DNA from: Tubiluchus corallicola
Lineage: Eukaryota > Priapulida > Priapulimorpha > Priapulimorphida > Tubiluchidae
Direction of reading: 5' to 3'
Length of the DNA: 62,000 nucleotides
Assembly: GCA_030141605.1 (NCBI GenBank)
Contig: JAQGDQ010000012.1
Span: 700,359 to 762,358 of the forward strand
A model generated the notes under the pieces. That model made no database searches. It was not told the DNA's origin and saw nothing but the letters and a program-made list of their open reading frames with translations. Below are positions 45,001-55,585 of this stretch, one piece after another; the first letter of the stretch is position 1, and every line of letters begins with the position of its first letter. Position numbers and translations under genes: made by a program.

Positions 45001-47286
45001 TTTCACAGTTATTATTAAGTTTTTATTATATTTTGTTTGAGTTTATTACTACATATTTTGTTTCTTTCACTGATTTATTATTTATGTTTTTTTTGGTTTG
45101 ACTTTTTTCTAGTTTTTTGTTTTAATCGGTTAGTTAAATGCTTTACATATTTTGTTAATCATCATTTCATATTTTTCATTTTATTTCTTTGTCACATAGC
45201 TTACTTAGTTGTTTTGCTTTCATGTTTAATGTATCCCCCCATAAATTCATTTTAACAGCAGCACCACAAATTTTTTACAATTTTCACTAACCTGAGAAGG
45301 GTAGCTGACTCGATGACCAATTGGTCTTTCGCTACCCTTTCTCCTGCACCCCCTTAACTATTTCCTTTATGCTTAATTTATCCTTTTTAATCAATAACTA
45401 AAAAATTATAATTAGTCAATTTGTATACAGGTGTAAATGAGGAGATAAATAAAAATGTCTATGTCTATGTCTAAAGTGGTAACATTTGCTTTGTTAATCA
45501 AGAATGCCATTCTAGCTACGCTAATACAGTACTACAAAAATATGGTAACGATGTTACTTATTGAGAGGTAACCATTATATATATGTATACTTTGTTTGGG
45601 CATACTCTCAATATATGTATAGTTTGTTTGGGAATCTCAATTATTTTGTGCTCGTAAAGGTCAATCGTCATTTTTATTCATATTCTTACTTATTTTTTTC
45701 TATGCAGATATTTCCGGATGACATCATTCCTGAATTCAGAGAAGTTATGATGAAACATTACAACAGATTGAAGGAACTAGCCTTAAGAGTGTTGTATATT
45801 ATAGCAGTTGGTCTAAAACTAGATGTAAGTAATGGGACGCTAACCAGAACTTTTCACTAATATCTACATCTCTTCAAATAAATAATAGAGTTTGTGCGGT
45901 TCATTGTATTTCTGTAAAATGGAAAGTCGCAGTAAGTGATGATTTACCCCAAAGGAACGTGATATTTTCCTTTTTTGGTTATACATTTTTCACATACAGG
46001 ATCTGATGTTCTTTGAGAAAAATCACAGAAGTATAGGAATTGGGGAAAACATTACAACCCTAAGGTCACTGTACTATCCTGCTATCAGCAACCCTGAAGG
46101 TACACATAAAAATGATTGACGATTATGTTATTTAAGTATTTTTCTAGAGAGAGAAATAAGCAAATTTTGTTGAATTTCAATGTCAAACAGCAGACTTGTG
46201 AAATTACCATTTTTTCAAAACTAGAAATTGTGAAGCCAGGACAAATACGATGTGGTGAACATTCTGATTATGGATCCATAACATTACTCTGGCAAGACCA
46301 ATGTGGTGGATTGGAGGTACAAATAGCAACTCATTGATGATGTGTGATATAAAGTTAATAAGATAAATCACTATAAGCTTAAAAAAGATTAATCATATAC
46401 TGAAAAATTCAAAATATCAAATTAATCATGTGCAACTGATAATCGCACATATGGCGTTACGAAGTCCCAAGCAACTATGTGCGAGTTAAATACAACCCAT
46501 CTCTGTTCTATAGTGCGACTCACCATTGGATATATACGTTTGATGCTCAAAATTGAGAGCCCAGCAGGATGGGGTGGTCTAAAGGTTAATGTAGTAAAAT
46601 GACATGTGGTTGTACTGTCTAACTCGCTGGTTATTACTGCATTGTATAAAATGTAAGCGGTCGTACGCACTTTACCTTTTTTGAATGTATGAAGGTTCAA
46701 GCAGATAAATATTGGCTATTTACATAAATATTGGTAATTCCGTTTATCAGGAAATATTGGAAATTGTACAACACTATTCCAGTACATAGTAAGCGTAATT
46801 ACTTCCACATTGCTTTTTGGACATGTTTGCAATTAGGTAATGAATAGGGAAGGTGTATATCAACCAGCAATACCAGTTGAAGGAGCATTTTTAGTTAACA
46901 TCGCTGACATGTTGCAACGTTGGACATCAGACAAGTTAATATCTGCAGTAAGTTTGCATCTTTTATTAGAACTTTTGTGCTTCCCCATATTTTTTAATTG
47001 CTTGTTATTGCAGTTTTCTCTCTGGCTACTAGCTAACTGGCACTAGTTAAGGTTTCCAGTAACTTAAATCAGCTGGCTATTAGGATTAATGTTTGCCTCG
47101 TTTGGCTTGCAGAAACACCGAGTAATGATACCTGAAGATCCACAAGGTGCAAGGGTGAGACAGTCCATTGTATACTTTGTACATCCTGATAGTAACACGG
47201 TTATTGAACCAGTAGACGGTTCAGGGAAATATCCGCCCATCAGGGCTGGAGAGTATACGGACCAGAGATTTGCGGAGTCATACTAA
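42033..47286 (+). CDS. 2-oxoglutarate/Fe(II)-dependent oxygenase, isopenicillin-N-synthase-like
   Basis: Non-haem iron oxygenase of the IPNS/DIOX family; uses Fe(II), O2 and usually 2-oxoglutarate; the substrate is unknown. Exons: 42033-42191, then either 42998-43113 or 43160-43275, then 43935-44001, 45708-45824, 46000-46099, 46225-46316, 46837-46947 and 47113-47286. With one copy of exon 2 the frame is continuous and gives 311 residues, the normal size. N-terminal DIOX_N: MIPTVDFAGFGLDLLD and GFVYITNTGI. Metal ligands H199 and D201 (GEHSDYGSITLLWQD) and H256 (KHRV); co-substrate motif R270-Q-S272 (ARVRQSIVYFVHPD). All four key residues are present, so it is probably active. In-frame TAA upstream of the ATG fixes the start. 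AATAAA lies at 47357. Its 3' end converges with RPS3A. Confidence 0.92.
42998..43113 (+). CDS. Oxygenase exon 2, version A (alternative)
   Basis: 116 bp, acceptor TTTCAAACAG, donor AAC|GTAAGC, enters in phase 0 and leaves in phase 2. Encodes ISGVLKTSEAFFTLSEEVKK, then NYGRPVDAHTGYVCQGRE. It has the same length, the same phases and the same ending as version B, 46 bp downstream. Using both would shift the frame (232 bp). Confidence 0.85.
43160..43275 (+). CDS. Oxygenase exon 2, version B (alternative)
   Basis: 116 bp, acceptor TTCTTACGCAG, donor AAC|GTACGT. Encodes MDAVLSVSEKFFVLPEDVKM, then KCSRPPDKNNGYVCQGRE. 21 of 38 complete codons match version A, with the invariant end GYVCQGRE. Both copies have intact splice sites and no stop. 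The exon codes for residues 54-91, in the N-terminal helical part of the DIOX_N domain. Confidence 0.85.
43276..43934 (+). other. Oxygenase intron 2 (after exon 2B)
   Basis: 659 bp, no gene or repeat recognised. I looked for a short stretch pairing with both exon 2 acceptors (a docking/selector arrangement) and saw no convincing one by eye. Confidence 0.4.
44190..45476 (+). mobile_element. 5'-truncated LINE fragment in oxygenase intron 3
   Basis: It begins within an RT C-terminal region (FSPYLEYSILTYGSAP, ~44237), shifts frame, and continues as a 142-codon frame (44271-44696) with HMLPEIFQNYYKS-like, YHTRFATNQTFYVHR and YQGALLWNSLSNELK blocks typical of the LINE tail. The 3' UTR runs to an (ATGTCT)n tail at 45452-45474. 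Same orientation as the gene. Dead. Confidence 0.8.
46225..46316 (+). CDS. Oxygenase exon 6: first two iron ligands
   Basis: Acceptor CAAAACTAG, donor GAG|GTACAA, phase 1 to 0. Encodes EIVKPGQIRCGEHSDYG and SITLLWQDQCGGLE. H199-x-D201 is the metal-binding pair; the spacing to the third ligand (57 residues) is normal for the family. Confidence 0.93.
47113..47286 (+). CDS. Oxygenase exon 8: third iron ligand and 2OG arginine
   Basis: Acceptor GGCTTGCAG, stop TAA at 47284-47286. KHRVMIP supplies His256, and RVRQSIVYFVHPD the R-x-S co-substrate motif. The tail IRAGEYTDQRFAESY is typical for the family (GEYxxxRxxxTY-like). Confidence 0.93.
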   Translation, partial: KHRVMIPEDPQGARVRQSIVYFVHPDSNTVIEPVDGSGKYPPIRAGEYTDQRFAESY

Positions 47287-47644
47287 CATACATTACCTAC
47301 AGACTTCAGTAAACCTTGCACAAAGTAAACCTAGGCTGTGTGCAGTGAAACCATTTAATAAAAATGACCTTTGTGTTATGATTGAAAATTATGTACATGA
47401 CAATTCACAGTGAATTGTACAGCTACACAGCTAATTGTTTGTTGTTCAATGGCTGCATGTAATCAGAATGAGTAGCAAAACAAATCTTTTGGCAGATTAA
47501 AATGACAGTGTAATTTATGATTAAAATGGCGTTGTAATTTGTGTAGGGCATGCACCCCACAAAATTTATGCAATTTGATAAATAAATCTAAAAACTGCAT
47601 AAAACCAGGCTTCTTTGCCACATTTTCTTTACAAGTTTCTTTAT
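47287..47644. other. Convergent 3' intergenic region
   Basis: Holds the oxygenase 3' UTR with AATAAA at 47357-47362 and the RPS3A poly(A) signal on the other strand (47640-47645). Only ~360 bp separate the two stop codons, so 3' UTR overlap is possible if the + transcript reads past its signal. Confidence 0.7.
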
Positions 47645-47645
47645 T
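47640..47645 (-). terminator. RPS3A: RPS3A poly(A) signal overlapping the stop codon
   Basis: On the minus strand the end reads GTG TAA ATAAAG: AATAAA overlaps the TAA stop by one base. This gives a very short 3' UTR, as often seen in ribosomal protein mRNAs. Confidence 0.75.
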
Positions 47646-50600
47646 TACACACTTTCTTGTACTGGTGGTTCAAATCCATCAGCTGCAACTCGTTCAATTT
47701 TCACACCATCTGCACTTTGTGTAGTTTTCGTAGTGGAAGTACCTTCTCCATGCATTTCCAACAATTTGCCAACTAAAATTACACAAACCAACTGAAAGAA
47801 GCAGACACTACACAAAAAATATTAGGAACTACTCATTCAAACCGGTCACTACTTGTTCACCTTGGGTATCATGACTAGATAACACTATGAACTGGAAATT
47901 ACAGTGGAACATGCAGAAATCGTCACTGTACAAAAAGCTTGTATTACGTGCACAAATTTGAATGCATAAGTTTGTATATTACAAGTTGTTACTTACTGTC
48001 AAATCTTGGTTTTCTGAGGACCTTGACTTTGCGAATGTAGACATCATGCAAAGGGTAAATATACTGACATGCCTTCTCAATATCTTTGCCTATGCTGTCA
48101 GGAATTCTGCAACGAAAAAATGTCTCTGATAAAGTAAAACAATGTTGTATAAAAATATGGTTAAAACAAAAACAAAAACAAAATCAAAGTCAGAAGGGAA
48201 ATACACAATGCATGTTATAGTAATATTTTGCAACTATTTCAAGCGCTGTAACAGTTAGCAACGACAAAATGTGAAACCCGAATGCAAATATCAGAAAATA
48301 ATTCAAGCGCCTTTCATAGCTCAAAGGATTAAAATAAACAGAAACTGAAAGAGAAACAGATTAAATTTCTATATACAGTAGTCGCTGCTTAATAGACTCA
48401 ATCGCTTAAATGACTCAAAAATGCCTGGAACGGGCCGCTTCTATTCAAATATACATAAAAACTATCGGTAATTGACTCAAATAACTTCGCTTAAATGACC
48501 AATATTTTTCCTTCAAGTACATAAAATAAGACATTTTTATGTACCCAAACAGCCTTTCCTACTTTTGTGTCATCTTTACTTCCCTTTTGCGTATTATAAA
48601 TGTAAACAATTACGTTAAGTACCGTTTTGTTTGCAAACAGGCTAACGTAGCGGTTTTGCTTTGAATCTGTTACCCGCTCGCCCACTGCAATTAACCTCGT
48701 TACCCAAAGAATTTCTGGAAGCCAAGCATTTAATCACTTGCCTAGCAGTTTCCTTTTGATGCCCTAGTTGCAAATCACGCTTTCAGGGTTAATCAGTTAA
48801 TAGTCAAAGATGCAGGTTCAGTAATCAGCCAGTATTCCTTGTGCCTTACAAGAGTAAACATCATACAGCAAATAAGCGCATAAAGTTAAACAGTTTGAAA
48901 AATGGAGCATAAGCATAAGGATCTAACAGTTAAGGAGAAACCGAAAATTTTAGAGCAGTACGATAAACTTCCAAAGATGGGGCAGAGGTGTACAGCAAGT
49001 ACTCTCGGCAGAATATTGAAAAAACAATCTGAAATTGAGCAGTCAGCAAGCCAAAATGAGAACATGGCATCTAAGAGGCGACGCACAGGAAACAAGGTCA
49101 CCACAAAGCACTCCAAGCGCTAAATGTTTTACGAGAATAGGTGCATCACACAGCAACAGATTTTCAACGTTTTTATGATTACGAGAACTTTGTGAGCCAA
49201 CTTCTTCGCGAGGAAATGAAGCACCCAACTTCGAAGGAATTTCGTGTGATTTAGAAAAGTATACTTTTTAATTTATTGTTAATTCACTTATATAAATTAA
49301 TATTTTAAAATATTTTTTTCTAATTTTTAACCGCACAAAGGAACTTAAGCATTACTTCGATTCTAAAATTGTTTAAAAGCCTTTGCAATGCGTAGTATGA
49401 AGCTGATGACTCATACTTCTATAGCAATAATACTACTACACGCATCGGTTAATAGGTTCAATCGGTTAATTGGGTCAAAACACGTCAGTCCCAAAGTGAG
49501 TCTATTAAGCGGCGACTACTGTACTATATTTACACCTGGCAGATGATACTTCGAAAATAATCCACTTAGTCAAGTATTCTAACTAAGTGTGAACATAAAA
49601 ACATTGGCAGAACTATGACAAAGACAACCTAAGCAAGACTAAGATAGAGCCTACAATTTTGCTACTTACAGTTTGTTAACAACTTCCTTTAGATCGCTGT
49701 TTACAATTTCCCGAGTCATGATCTCCACCATTTTCTTCCTAATGGCACGAATCTAAAAAATACACCAGCTTTTTCAAGCAAAACTCGTACAAAGAGCGTA
49801 ACTTGCATACAACAGCATTTGCAAAATAATAATGTTAGTAATATTAATAATATAAGAATGTTAATAATATGCTATTAACAAGTACTCTTCCAGGTAATGC
49901 ACATCGATTATTACCCCTCTAAACTCTCCTTGGGGGAAAGTAAATCAAAATTTGGGCTCTGCTGTGCTTGGTATAAATGCTTAGATATCAGCAACAGCAT
50001 TCAATTTCACCAAGAAATAGAAGAGAAGCAACAATGAATTTTTGGGGGTTACTCACAAAACTATCCCTAAAGGGGAAAGTTGAAAAAATTCTGTTACTGT
50101 GTTGGTAGTTGTCCAGTGTACATACCTGTAGGCCAGATCTGATTGCTCATTAAATAGCCTTAGCACTTTTGTATGAAGTGTGGACAACAAAAGCAAGAAC
50201 GTGAGTAAATATGTGGCACCTTCCTATGGCCAGTGCAAAAATACAACCAGCTAATTACAATACAAGTGGTGTTGATTAAGACTTGTTGCGTATTTATTAT
50301 AAACTGTTCAGTACCTGTGTGTGCTGAGCATAGCAAGTTTTTTTCACTTGCTCAGTCCTCTTTTTAGTAAATCCTATGCAGAAAACTCGAAGATGATACC
50401 CGTCAGTTGTGTTTACATTGACGAAAGCTTCAATACATGTCTGAAATCAGCAACAAAGCTACATTTGAAGTGATGAGTAAATTTGGGCTTTCAAGCCAAT
50501 TTAGTTTTTCTACTCAGTATATTCAGTTTTGCACAATTTGGAAGCTGGAATCTGGCACGCAAGTGGTGTGTCTGATATGGGAGGACTGAATCTGTCTCAT

Positions 50601-53308
50601 TATCCAGGATAATTCTCTAACGTGAGATAGTGACCCAGCAAGTTTTAGCCACGTGTAGATGCATATACATTTCTCCCTTAATAACAGGGTAAACACATCG
50701 TGGTAAAAAACTGCCCACAGAGTTTTTCAGACAACTTCCAGTCACCTGATTTTTTCCCATTATATGTCTACGTAGTTTGCACAACAATCGTCAATAACTA
50801 GAACAGTATTAAAACTCTAAAACGTAACATTAAAAATGCCTCAATAAATCATCACTGTTAGGAAGGAGTAAAAATGGCTGGAGTTAAGTATAATTTAAAT
50901 GACAAGAAAGTAGGTTTCAGAATAATCCCCTTAAAAGATTATATCACTTTATAGCAATTTTATACGTATATGTTAGTCGCGTCGAAAGGATTTTTTGTTT
51001 GTTTTCATTCAAAATCTCCCGCAATACTGTTCCGACCGGGCCGTTACATGACGTCATATATGCACAACATAAATCAGGAGAAGAAAAGGAAATGTGAGAC
51101 TATGTCCCAAAAAACTTTCCATGCAAAGTTATATTACTTAGCATTTCGCTTACCTGCTTGAAAGACTTAGATAACCAGAAAAGAAAATTATCAATTATTT
51201 AAAATGTTTTCACCAAATTATAAAATTCAGCTCCAAGCTGCAAGGTGCACCACTCACTAACCAAAAAAAAGTATTTTTAATCTTACTGACAAGATACAGT
51301 AATTTAAAATTTTATTTAGTTAGTAATGTGTGCACTATGAATTCTCTGATTATTTTTTCAAACTTTACTCAGTGTTATCTAAACTCATTTCAAATGATCT
51401 ATCGTCAAAATGATTAGCATCTAACGGTTATCGGGGGAGTTTAAATTTACAGGTTTTATACAGCGTTACTGCTAATGCAAGCCCTGTATGCAAAAAGGCG
51501 GTACCGTAAGTGGTATAAAATTTCAAGACAAACTTTCTAAGCTTTATGTAAGTTGAGAGTTTTCTTGTACTTTAAAGACACAAGATCACAACGTAGACAA
51601 AGACTCAGGAAATAGCATGCTAAGCAAGGGTTAGCAAAACGAATTTGTTATACCTGCCACTTCTTAACCATAGAACGTAGCTTGTCAGTAGTCATGTCCA
51701 TGCCATGAAAGTTTGTCAGAACATTTCTACCTTGGACTTCTTCAGACATCAAACGGAATTTGCAATGGGCAACTTCATCACCTTGTAGGTCAGCCAGAGC
51801 CACCTCAAATACTCGTCCTTTAAGACCTTCAGAGGCAATTTCTACAAACAAGCAAATTAAAATGTTCTGGCAAGAAACTACTAAGCAGGCAAAGACAATA
51901 AACACAATCCATATTTCAAAAACATGGGCAGTGATTAGCAATAGTAAATTGCCTATACTGCACAAAATAATCATAAATGGTGAAAGATCAGGTAACGTAT
52001 CGCTTTAATGCCAGCCACAAAATATGCAGCAAGATCTCAGATCCATATTTGGCTTTAAATTGCGAAATGTTGAATACTAGATGAGAAAATCATTTCCAAA
52101 GCATCCAGACTGTATGCTGCAGATTAGAGACTAATTAAAGCTCAAAGTGCGACGGACTAATACTACTTACTTGTTCCTTGAGTTCTTGTCACTAGTGTCT
52201 TGCCAATCTGACGAATCTTGAACATAGACGGTGCTTTCACATCATACCAATCTTTTTTAGTAAAAGGATCCACACTAAATGGAAAAAAATGTTTTGAAAT
52301 ACTAAAGAAAATTTGCTTAATAAGTACTTTCGCATTCAAAACATGCAAGGTTCAATGAGGATTAAAGGCTAAACTGGAAAGTTATGGAGTTGGATTGTAT
52401 ATATACTAAAATGCATAGGAACGTTTCCTGAACCACAAAAGTCAGAGTGAAAGTCCGTAACGAGTATTCAGAATGATCGGATGTAAACAGTGTAAATGTG
52501 CAAGGATCTGTGCTCAGACCACTGCTGTTCTTAATCTATATTAATGACATTTTTGAAATCCCCCGCAGTCCAATCCATCTCTTTGCAGATGACAGTAAAC
52601 TTTACAGAATTCTCCAATCACAGCAAGATCACAACATTCTTCAAAAAAGATATTTTCCATCTTCACAATTGATGTGCACAGTTTCAAGACGAGAGACAAC
52701 CCATTAACTGTCACTTTAGCTAGACCTCATCTGGAATGTACATCAGTGATACGAAGTCAACACCTTGTAATTGTATGTTATCGTAAAGCTATCGAAGCGT
52801 AATACACCAAATCAGTCCCAGGTCTGAATAGGGTGGGGCCGGGTCAAATCTGTCTCGGCTTCGGGGGCCGAATCTGGGTTCGACTGGGATTCGTTCGGTT
52901 AGTGTTGCAAAAATTTTTGGTTCGGTAAATAGGTTTATGTGAAAAACGACAAAGTGAAGAAAAATTTAAACGACCATGTTACTCAGGTGTTATTTTTTAC
53001 GTAGTTAAAAAAACGCTACAATAAACTACAAGGATCGTAGTTTCGCTAATGCGAAGTGCGAGAACTTAGTATAATCGACACAACGGGCTAAAAATCATGA
53101 ATAATATTAAATAATAAACTATATTTAGGTGAAAGCGTAAATACATCCAAACAGAACTCGAGAATCTTGCACGTCGTGTCAAAACTTTTCTTATAACCGT
53201 TTGATATGACATGTATTGAGTTTCACAGCAATAATATTTCGCTTACATTTTCTTTTTCGTTCCTTTTTTTCCACCTTTGGTTAATCTTTTATTTTTTCCT
53301 ACAGCCAT
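47645..53308 (-). CDS. RPS3A: 40S ribosomal protein S3A (eS1), seven coding exons
   Basis: Cytosolic small-subunit ribosomal protein. Exons on the minus strand in order: 53247-53308, 52171-52274, 51654-51841, 50315-50440, 49670-49752, 47997-48106, 47645-47772. All junction phases fit and give 266 residues (human RPS3A is about 264). Key segments: [130 protein letters not shown]-terminal [10 protein letters not shown]. Near-identical to the family along its whole length, so certainly functional. No processed-pseudogene features. Introns hold a Tigger remnant, repeat A copy 2 and an RT fragment. Confidence 0.98.
48107..48375. other. RPS3A intron 5, right of exon 6
   Basis: No clear snoRNA-like box C/D or H/ACA pair was recognised in this or the other RPS3A introns by eye, although vertebrate RPS3A introns host snoRNAs. 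Confidence 0.35.
48376..49521 (+). mobile_element. Pogo/Tigger-type DNA transposon, internally deleted
   Basis: Terminal inverted repeats CAGTAGTCGCTGCTTAATAG (left) and its complement at the right end, with one mismatch over the first 25 bp. TA target duplications lie at 48374-48375 and 49522-49523. Inside is the N-terminus of a transposase on the + strand (48902 on). The length of 1.15 kb is far below a full element (2.5-3 kb), so the centre is lost. It sits in RPS3A intron 5 in the opposite orientation to the host gene. Ends are intact, so it could once have been mobilised in trans. Confidence 0.9.
48902..49257 (+). pseudogene. Tigger transposase relic (N- and C-terminal pieces)
   Basis: [20 protein letters not shown] is the start of the CENP-B/pogo-type DNA-binding HTH, continuing with [20 protein letters not shown] and [10 protein letters not shown]. 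The frame ends at 49121. A C-terminal scrap in another frame ([20 protein letters not shown]) ends at 49252. The DDE catalytic core is absent. Confidence 0.8.
49753..50314. other. RPS3A intron 4
   Basis: 562 bp; no gene, RNA or repeat recognised. Confidence 0.45.
50441..50964. other. RPS3A intron 3, right part
   Basis: Nothing firm. On the minus strand GTGATGA (complement of 50846-50852) resembles a snoRNA box C, but no box D is found at a suitable distance. Confidence 0.35.
50965..51581 (+). repeat. Dispersed repeat family A, copy 2
   Basis: Second copy of the repeat at 670-1252, same orientation. It sits in RPS3A intron 3 (antisense to the host). Shared order of blocks is described under copy 1. 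Insertion of ~25 bp after the CRE-like core relative to copy 1. Confidence 0.8.
52275..53246. other. RPS3A intron 1 with LINE RT fragment
   Basis: Contains the RT scrap annotated at 52498-52707. The remaining sequence has a GC-richer patch at 52835-52900 (GGGGCCGGGTCAAATCTG, inverted GGCTTCGGGGGCCGAA) that may be a repeat remnant. No gene. Confidence 0.5.
52498..52707 (+). pseudogene. LINE reverse-transcriptase fragment
   Basis: About 40 recognisable codons: [17 protein letters not shown] (usual form QGSVLGPLLF) and [10 protein letters not shown], which holds the catalytic FADD box. The frame decays beyond. Opposite orientation to RPS3A. Confidence 0.85.
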
Positions 53309-53320
53309 GATGACTTCTTA

Positions 53321-53333
53321 GCCGAAAAGGAAG
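53321..53333 (-). promoter_or_regulatory. RPS3A: RPS3A 5'-TOP-like tract
   Basis: On the minus strand CTTCCTTTTC followed by GGC lies 12-25 bases upstream of the ATG. A cytosine followed by pyrimidines at the mRNA 5' end is the TOP signal that places ribosomal protein mRNAs under mTOR control. The true start site is not proven. Confidence 0.55.
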
Positions 53334-54098
53334 CAAACTTAACCGGTGGATTGTGGGAAAGTAGTGTGAACCGACAGGGAAGTAGTCATTCCAAAAGTCA
53401 CATCACTAAAACCATGTTAATTCTAGCTACTGTAGCTTAAAATTGTAATACGTTGCTATACAATATACTCCTACGCGTGCTTTTATTTTTACTAAATATA
53501 ACAAGCTTGTTTTTGAGTTAAGGTTTAGTTACAAACAACCATTATAAAAATTTTGAACCTTGTTACAACTCACACAGCTACCTTTCAGATTCTGAGCGAG
53601 CTGTACAGTCAGGATGTCACCTTTTGCGCTCTCTAGGGCCAGGTTCAATTGAGAAGTGGAGGCATACTACTATTAGTATTAGGTGGTAAATAAAAGAAAA
53701 ATAAATCAAAACATTTTTATAGGAATTTGGAAACCACATTTTCGGGTTACTTGCTTGCGATGCAATCTTATAAACAGATCAATTTCGAAGTTATGCCGTT
53801 CTCGTTTATTATTTATTGGTACAAGAACTCATCAGTGATGGTGATGTCGAGAAGTTTGATGTATTTGTCCCCCTAATTGCTTTTTTGCATATTCCAGAAA
53901 TAAATTTCGCACGATTGTCAATAGAAATTTCAAAAAATTCCCTCAGAAATTGCAAAATACAAGTTGCAGTGAAAGGACTTGCACTGCCACAGTTGTCGGT
54001 CAGCATCTGAAAACTTCAGTAATACGTAAGAACGGCATCCGATTACACAGGCTAGTATTCACACCCGCTGCTGTTGGGCGCCGAGTAGACAGTTGGCG
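53334..54098. other. Divergent intergenic region, left part
   Basis: RPS3A promoter side. Frames open on both strands overlap at 53809-54010 (+ 64 codons and - 65 codons). Neither has a recognisable domain or splice context, so they are left unassigned. Confidence 0.4.
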
Positions 54099-54676
54099 TA
54101 TATGGGCTAGCCCAAGTAGGACACTAGAGACAGGTGACAAATTTAGTCGTTAACCATACTGGTAGCACCCGTTGTCCTTGTTTATTTAATAATAATGATT
54201 GAAAATTTGCTATGTCTGGTAAAATAAAAGAATCTTATTTTGAGTTAGTAAAATGGCCAATATTAAATTTGGCTTTGATATTAATGTTTTATTAAGTGAA
54301 ATAAGCCCACTCCTTAGGCGATTCTAACATTTCCTTAAGGTATATCATTTTTATTTTGTCTAGCTTCACAGATAGGTGATCCGTTTCACTACCTGTTGGA
54401 CAAATAATTGTTTTTTACTAAATAAACGGGTTAGCGAGCCATGTTCCCTACATCGTTTCTCTGTTTAAAGCATTAGATACTTAGTTTAATGTTATGGAGA
54501 TGTTAATGGAGCTAATAATAATGATGATATTATCGTAAAAAATACATTGTAAATTGACAAGGAGTATCCATCATAATTATAAAGTTACTTTTTTCTAAAA
54601 CAAATTTAGTTTTACGTTTCATTGTGTCATAATTCTCGACAGAAATCGCCAGTGTCCTACTTGGACTGCCCATGTA
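54099..54676. mobile_element. Candidate MITE with ~28-bp imperfect inverted ends
   Basis: TATATGGGCTAGCCCAAGTA then GGACACTAG at the left; the reverse complement of the right end reads TACATGGGCAGTCCAAGTA then GGACACTGG. No ORF between. TA at both tips may be a target duplication. Confidence 0.55.
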
Positions 54677-55585
54677 CGACACTGCTTTTACGGAAATCTA
54701 GCACATGCGTTTTACCGGAAGTGTTCTACTTTGGCTAGTGGGTTACTGGGTGCCCTACAACTGCGTCATACATCTGTTTTAGTAATATTTTGAAAGATTT
54801 ACGGTATTGACAAAAATCGAGACACTCACACGTACGACAAGTACTAGGCTAGGCAAGAATTTATCTCTTAAATTTTCAAATAGATTGTTATACTGAGTTT
54901 CATCTGGTTTTCAAGCTACAACTTTGTATGACTTAAATGAAGTACAGTAGGTTTAGGGCATTTAGACTTATTTTATGGTTACTGATTAGCAGTAATCCTG
55001 TTTAGCTTCGATCACTTAGATTTCATGTCATTTGGTATTGCTATTTGATTACCTTTGGTCTCAGTAAACCAGGGTTATAAGTGGAGCTGCTAATTTTTTT
55101 AATTGCAGAAACAATATTGATGAGCTCATAATACAACTACACAGTCGGAACCACGTCCTTTTTGCATTTCTGCTGCATCTTGTAGCAATGACTTTGAACA
55201 TGCTCAAATTTTTCTCCGACCATAAAGACCTTCAGGTCTATAATACTTCCCTAACTGTTTCAATTGGGTATATTACTAATAATTAGAAGATTTGTTGCTC
55301 TTTGAATAGCCCTGTTCAACCTTGTGATGGTGATTTGATCTAAGAAATGCCACCATATAAGCTTATATAAGTGTACATGCTGACAAAATTTGTATATTGC
55401 TAATATATGTCCACTTTGAAGCCACACAGAATTGTCAGGATGTGATCAAGATGAAAAGAATTCAAAATGTACAATTTTAAAAAACCTAGTGCCAAATACT
55501 TATATACCCAATCATTGTGTTAACATAGATTTTTCTCCTGTAGCTCTGCAGTGATCCTTGTGACAAAAGAACAATGTGAAAATTC
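54677..55585. other. Upstream region of DNAJC28
   Basis: Probable promoter and 5' UTR. An exon-like open segment at 55109-55239 (acceptor AATTGCAG, 42 codons, donor CAG|GTCTAT) is unassigned. The DNAJC28 start is preceded by an in-frame TGA at 55577. Confidence 0.4.

Noticed and set aside
50730-50852. Possible box C/D snoRNA in RPS3A intron 3 (minus strand)
   Set aside because: A box C-like GTGATGA is present but the nearest CTGA is ~120 bases away and no terminal stem is visible.
53809-54010. Overlapping 64/65-codon ORFs on both strands
   Set aside because: No motif, no convincing splice sites, each is the shadow of the other; left unassigned.
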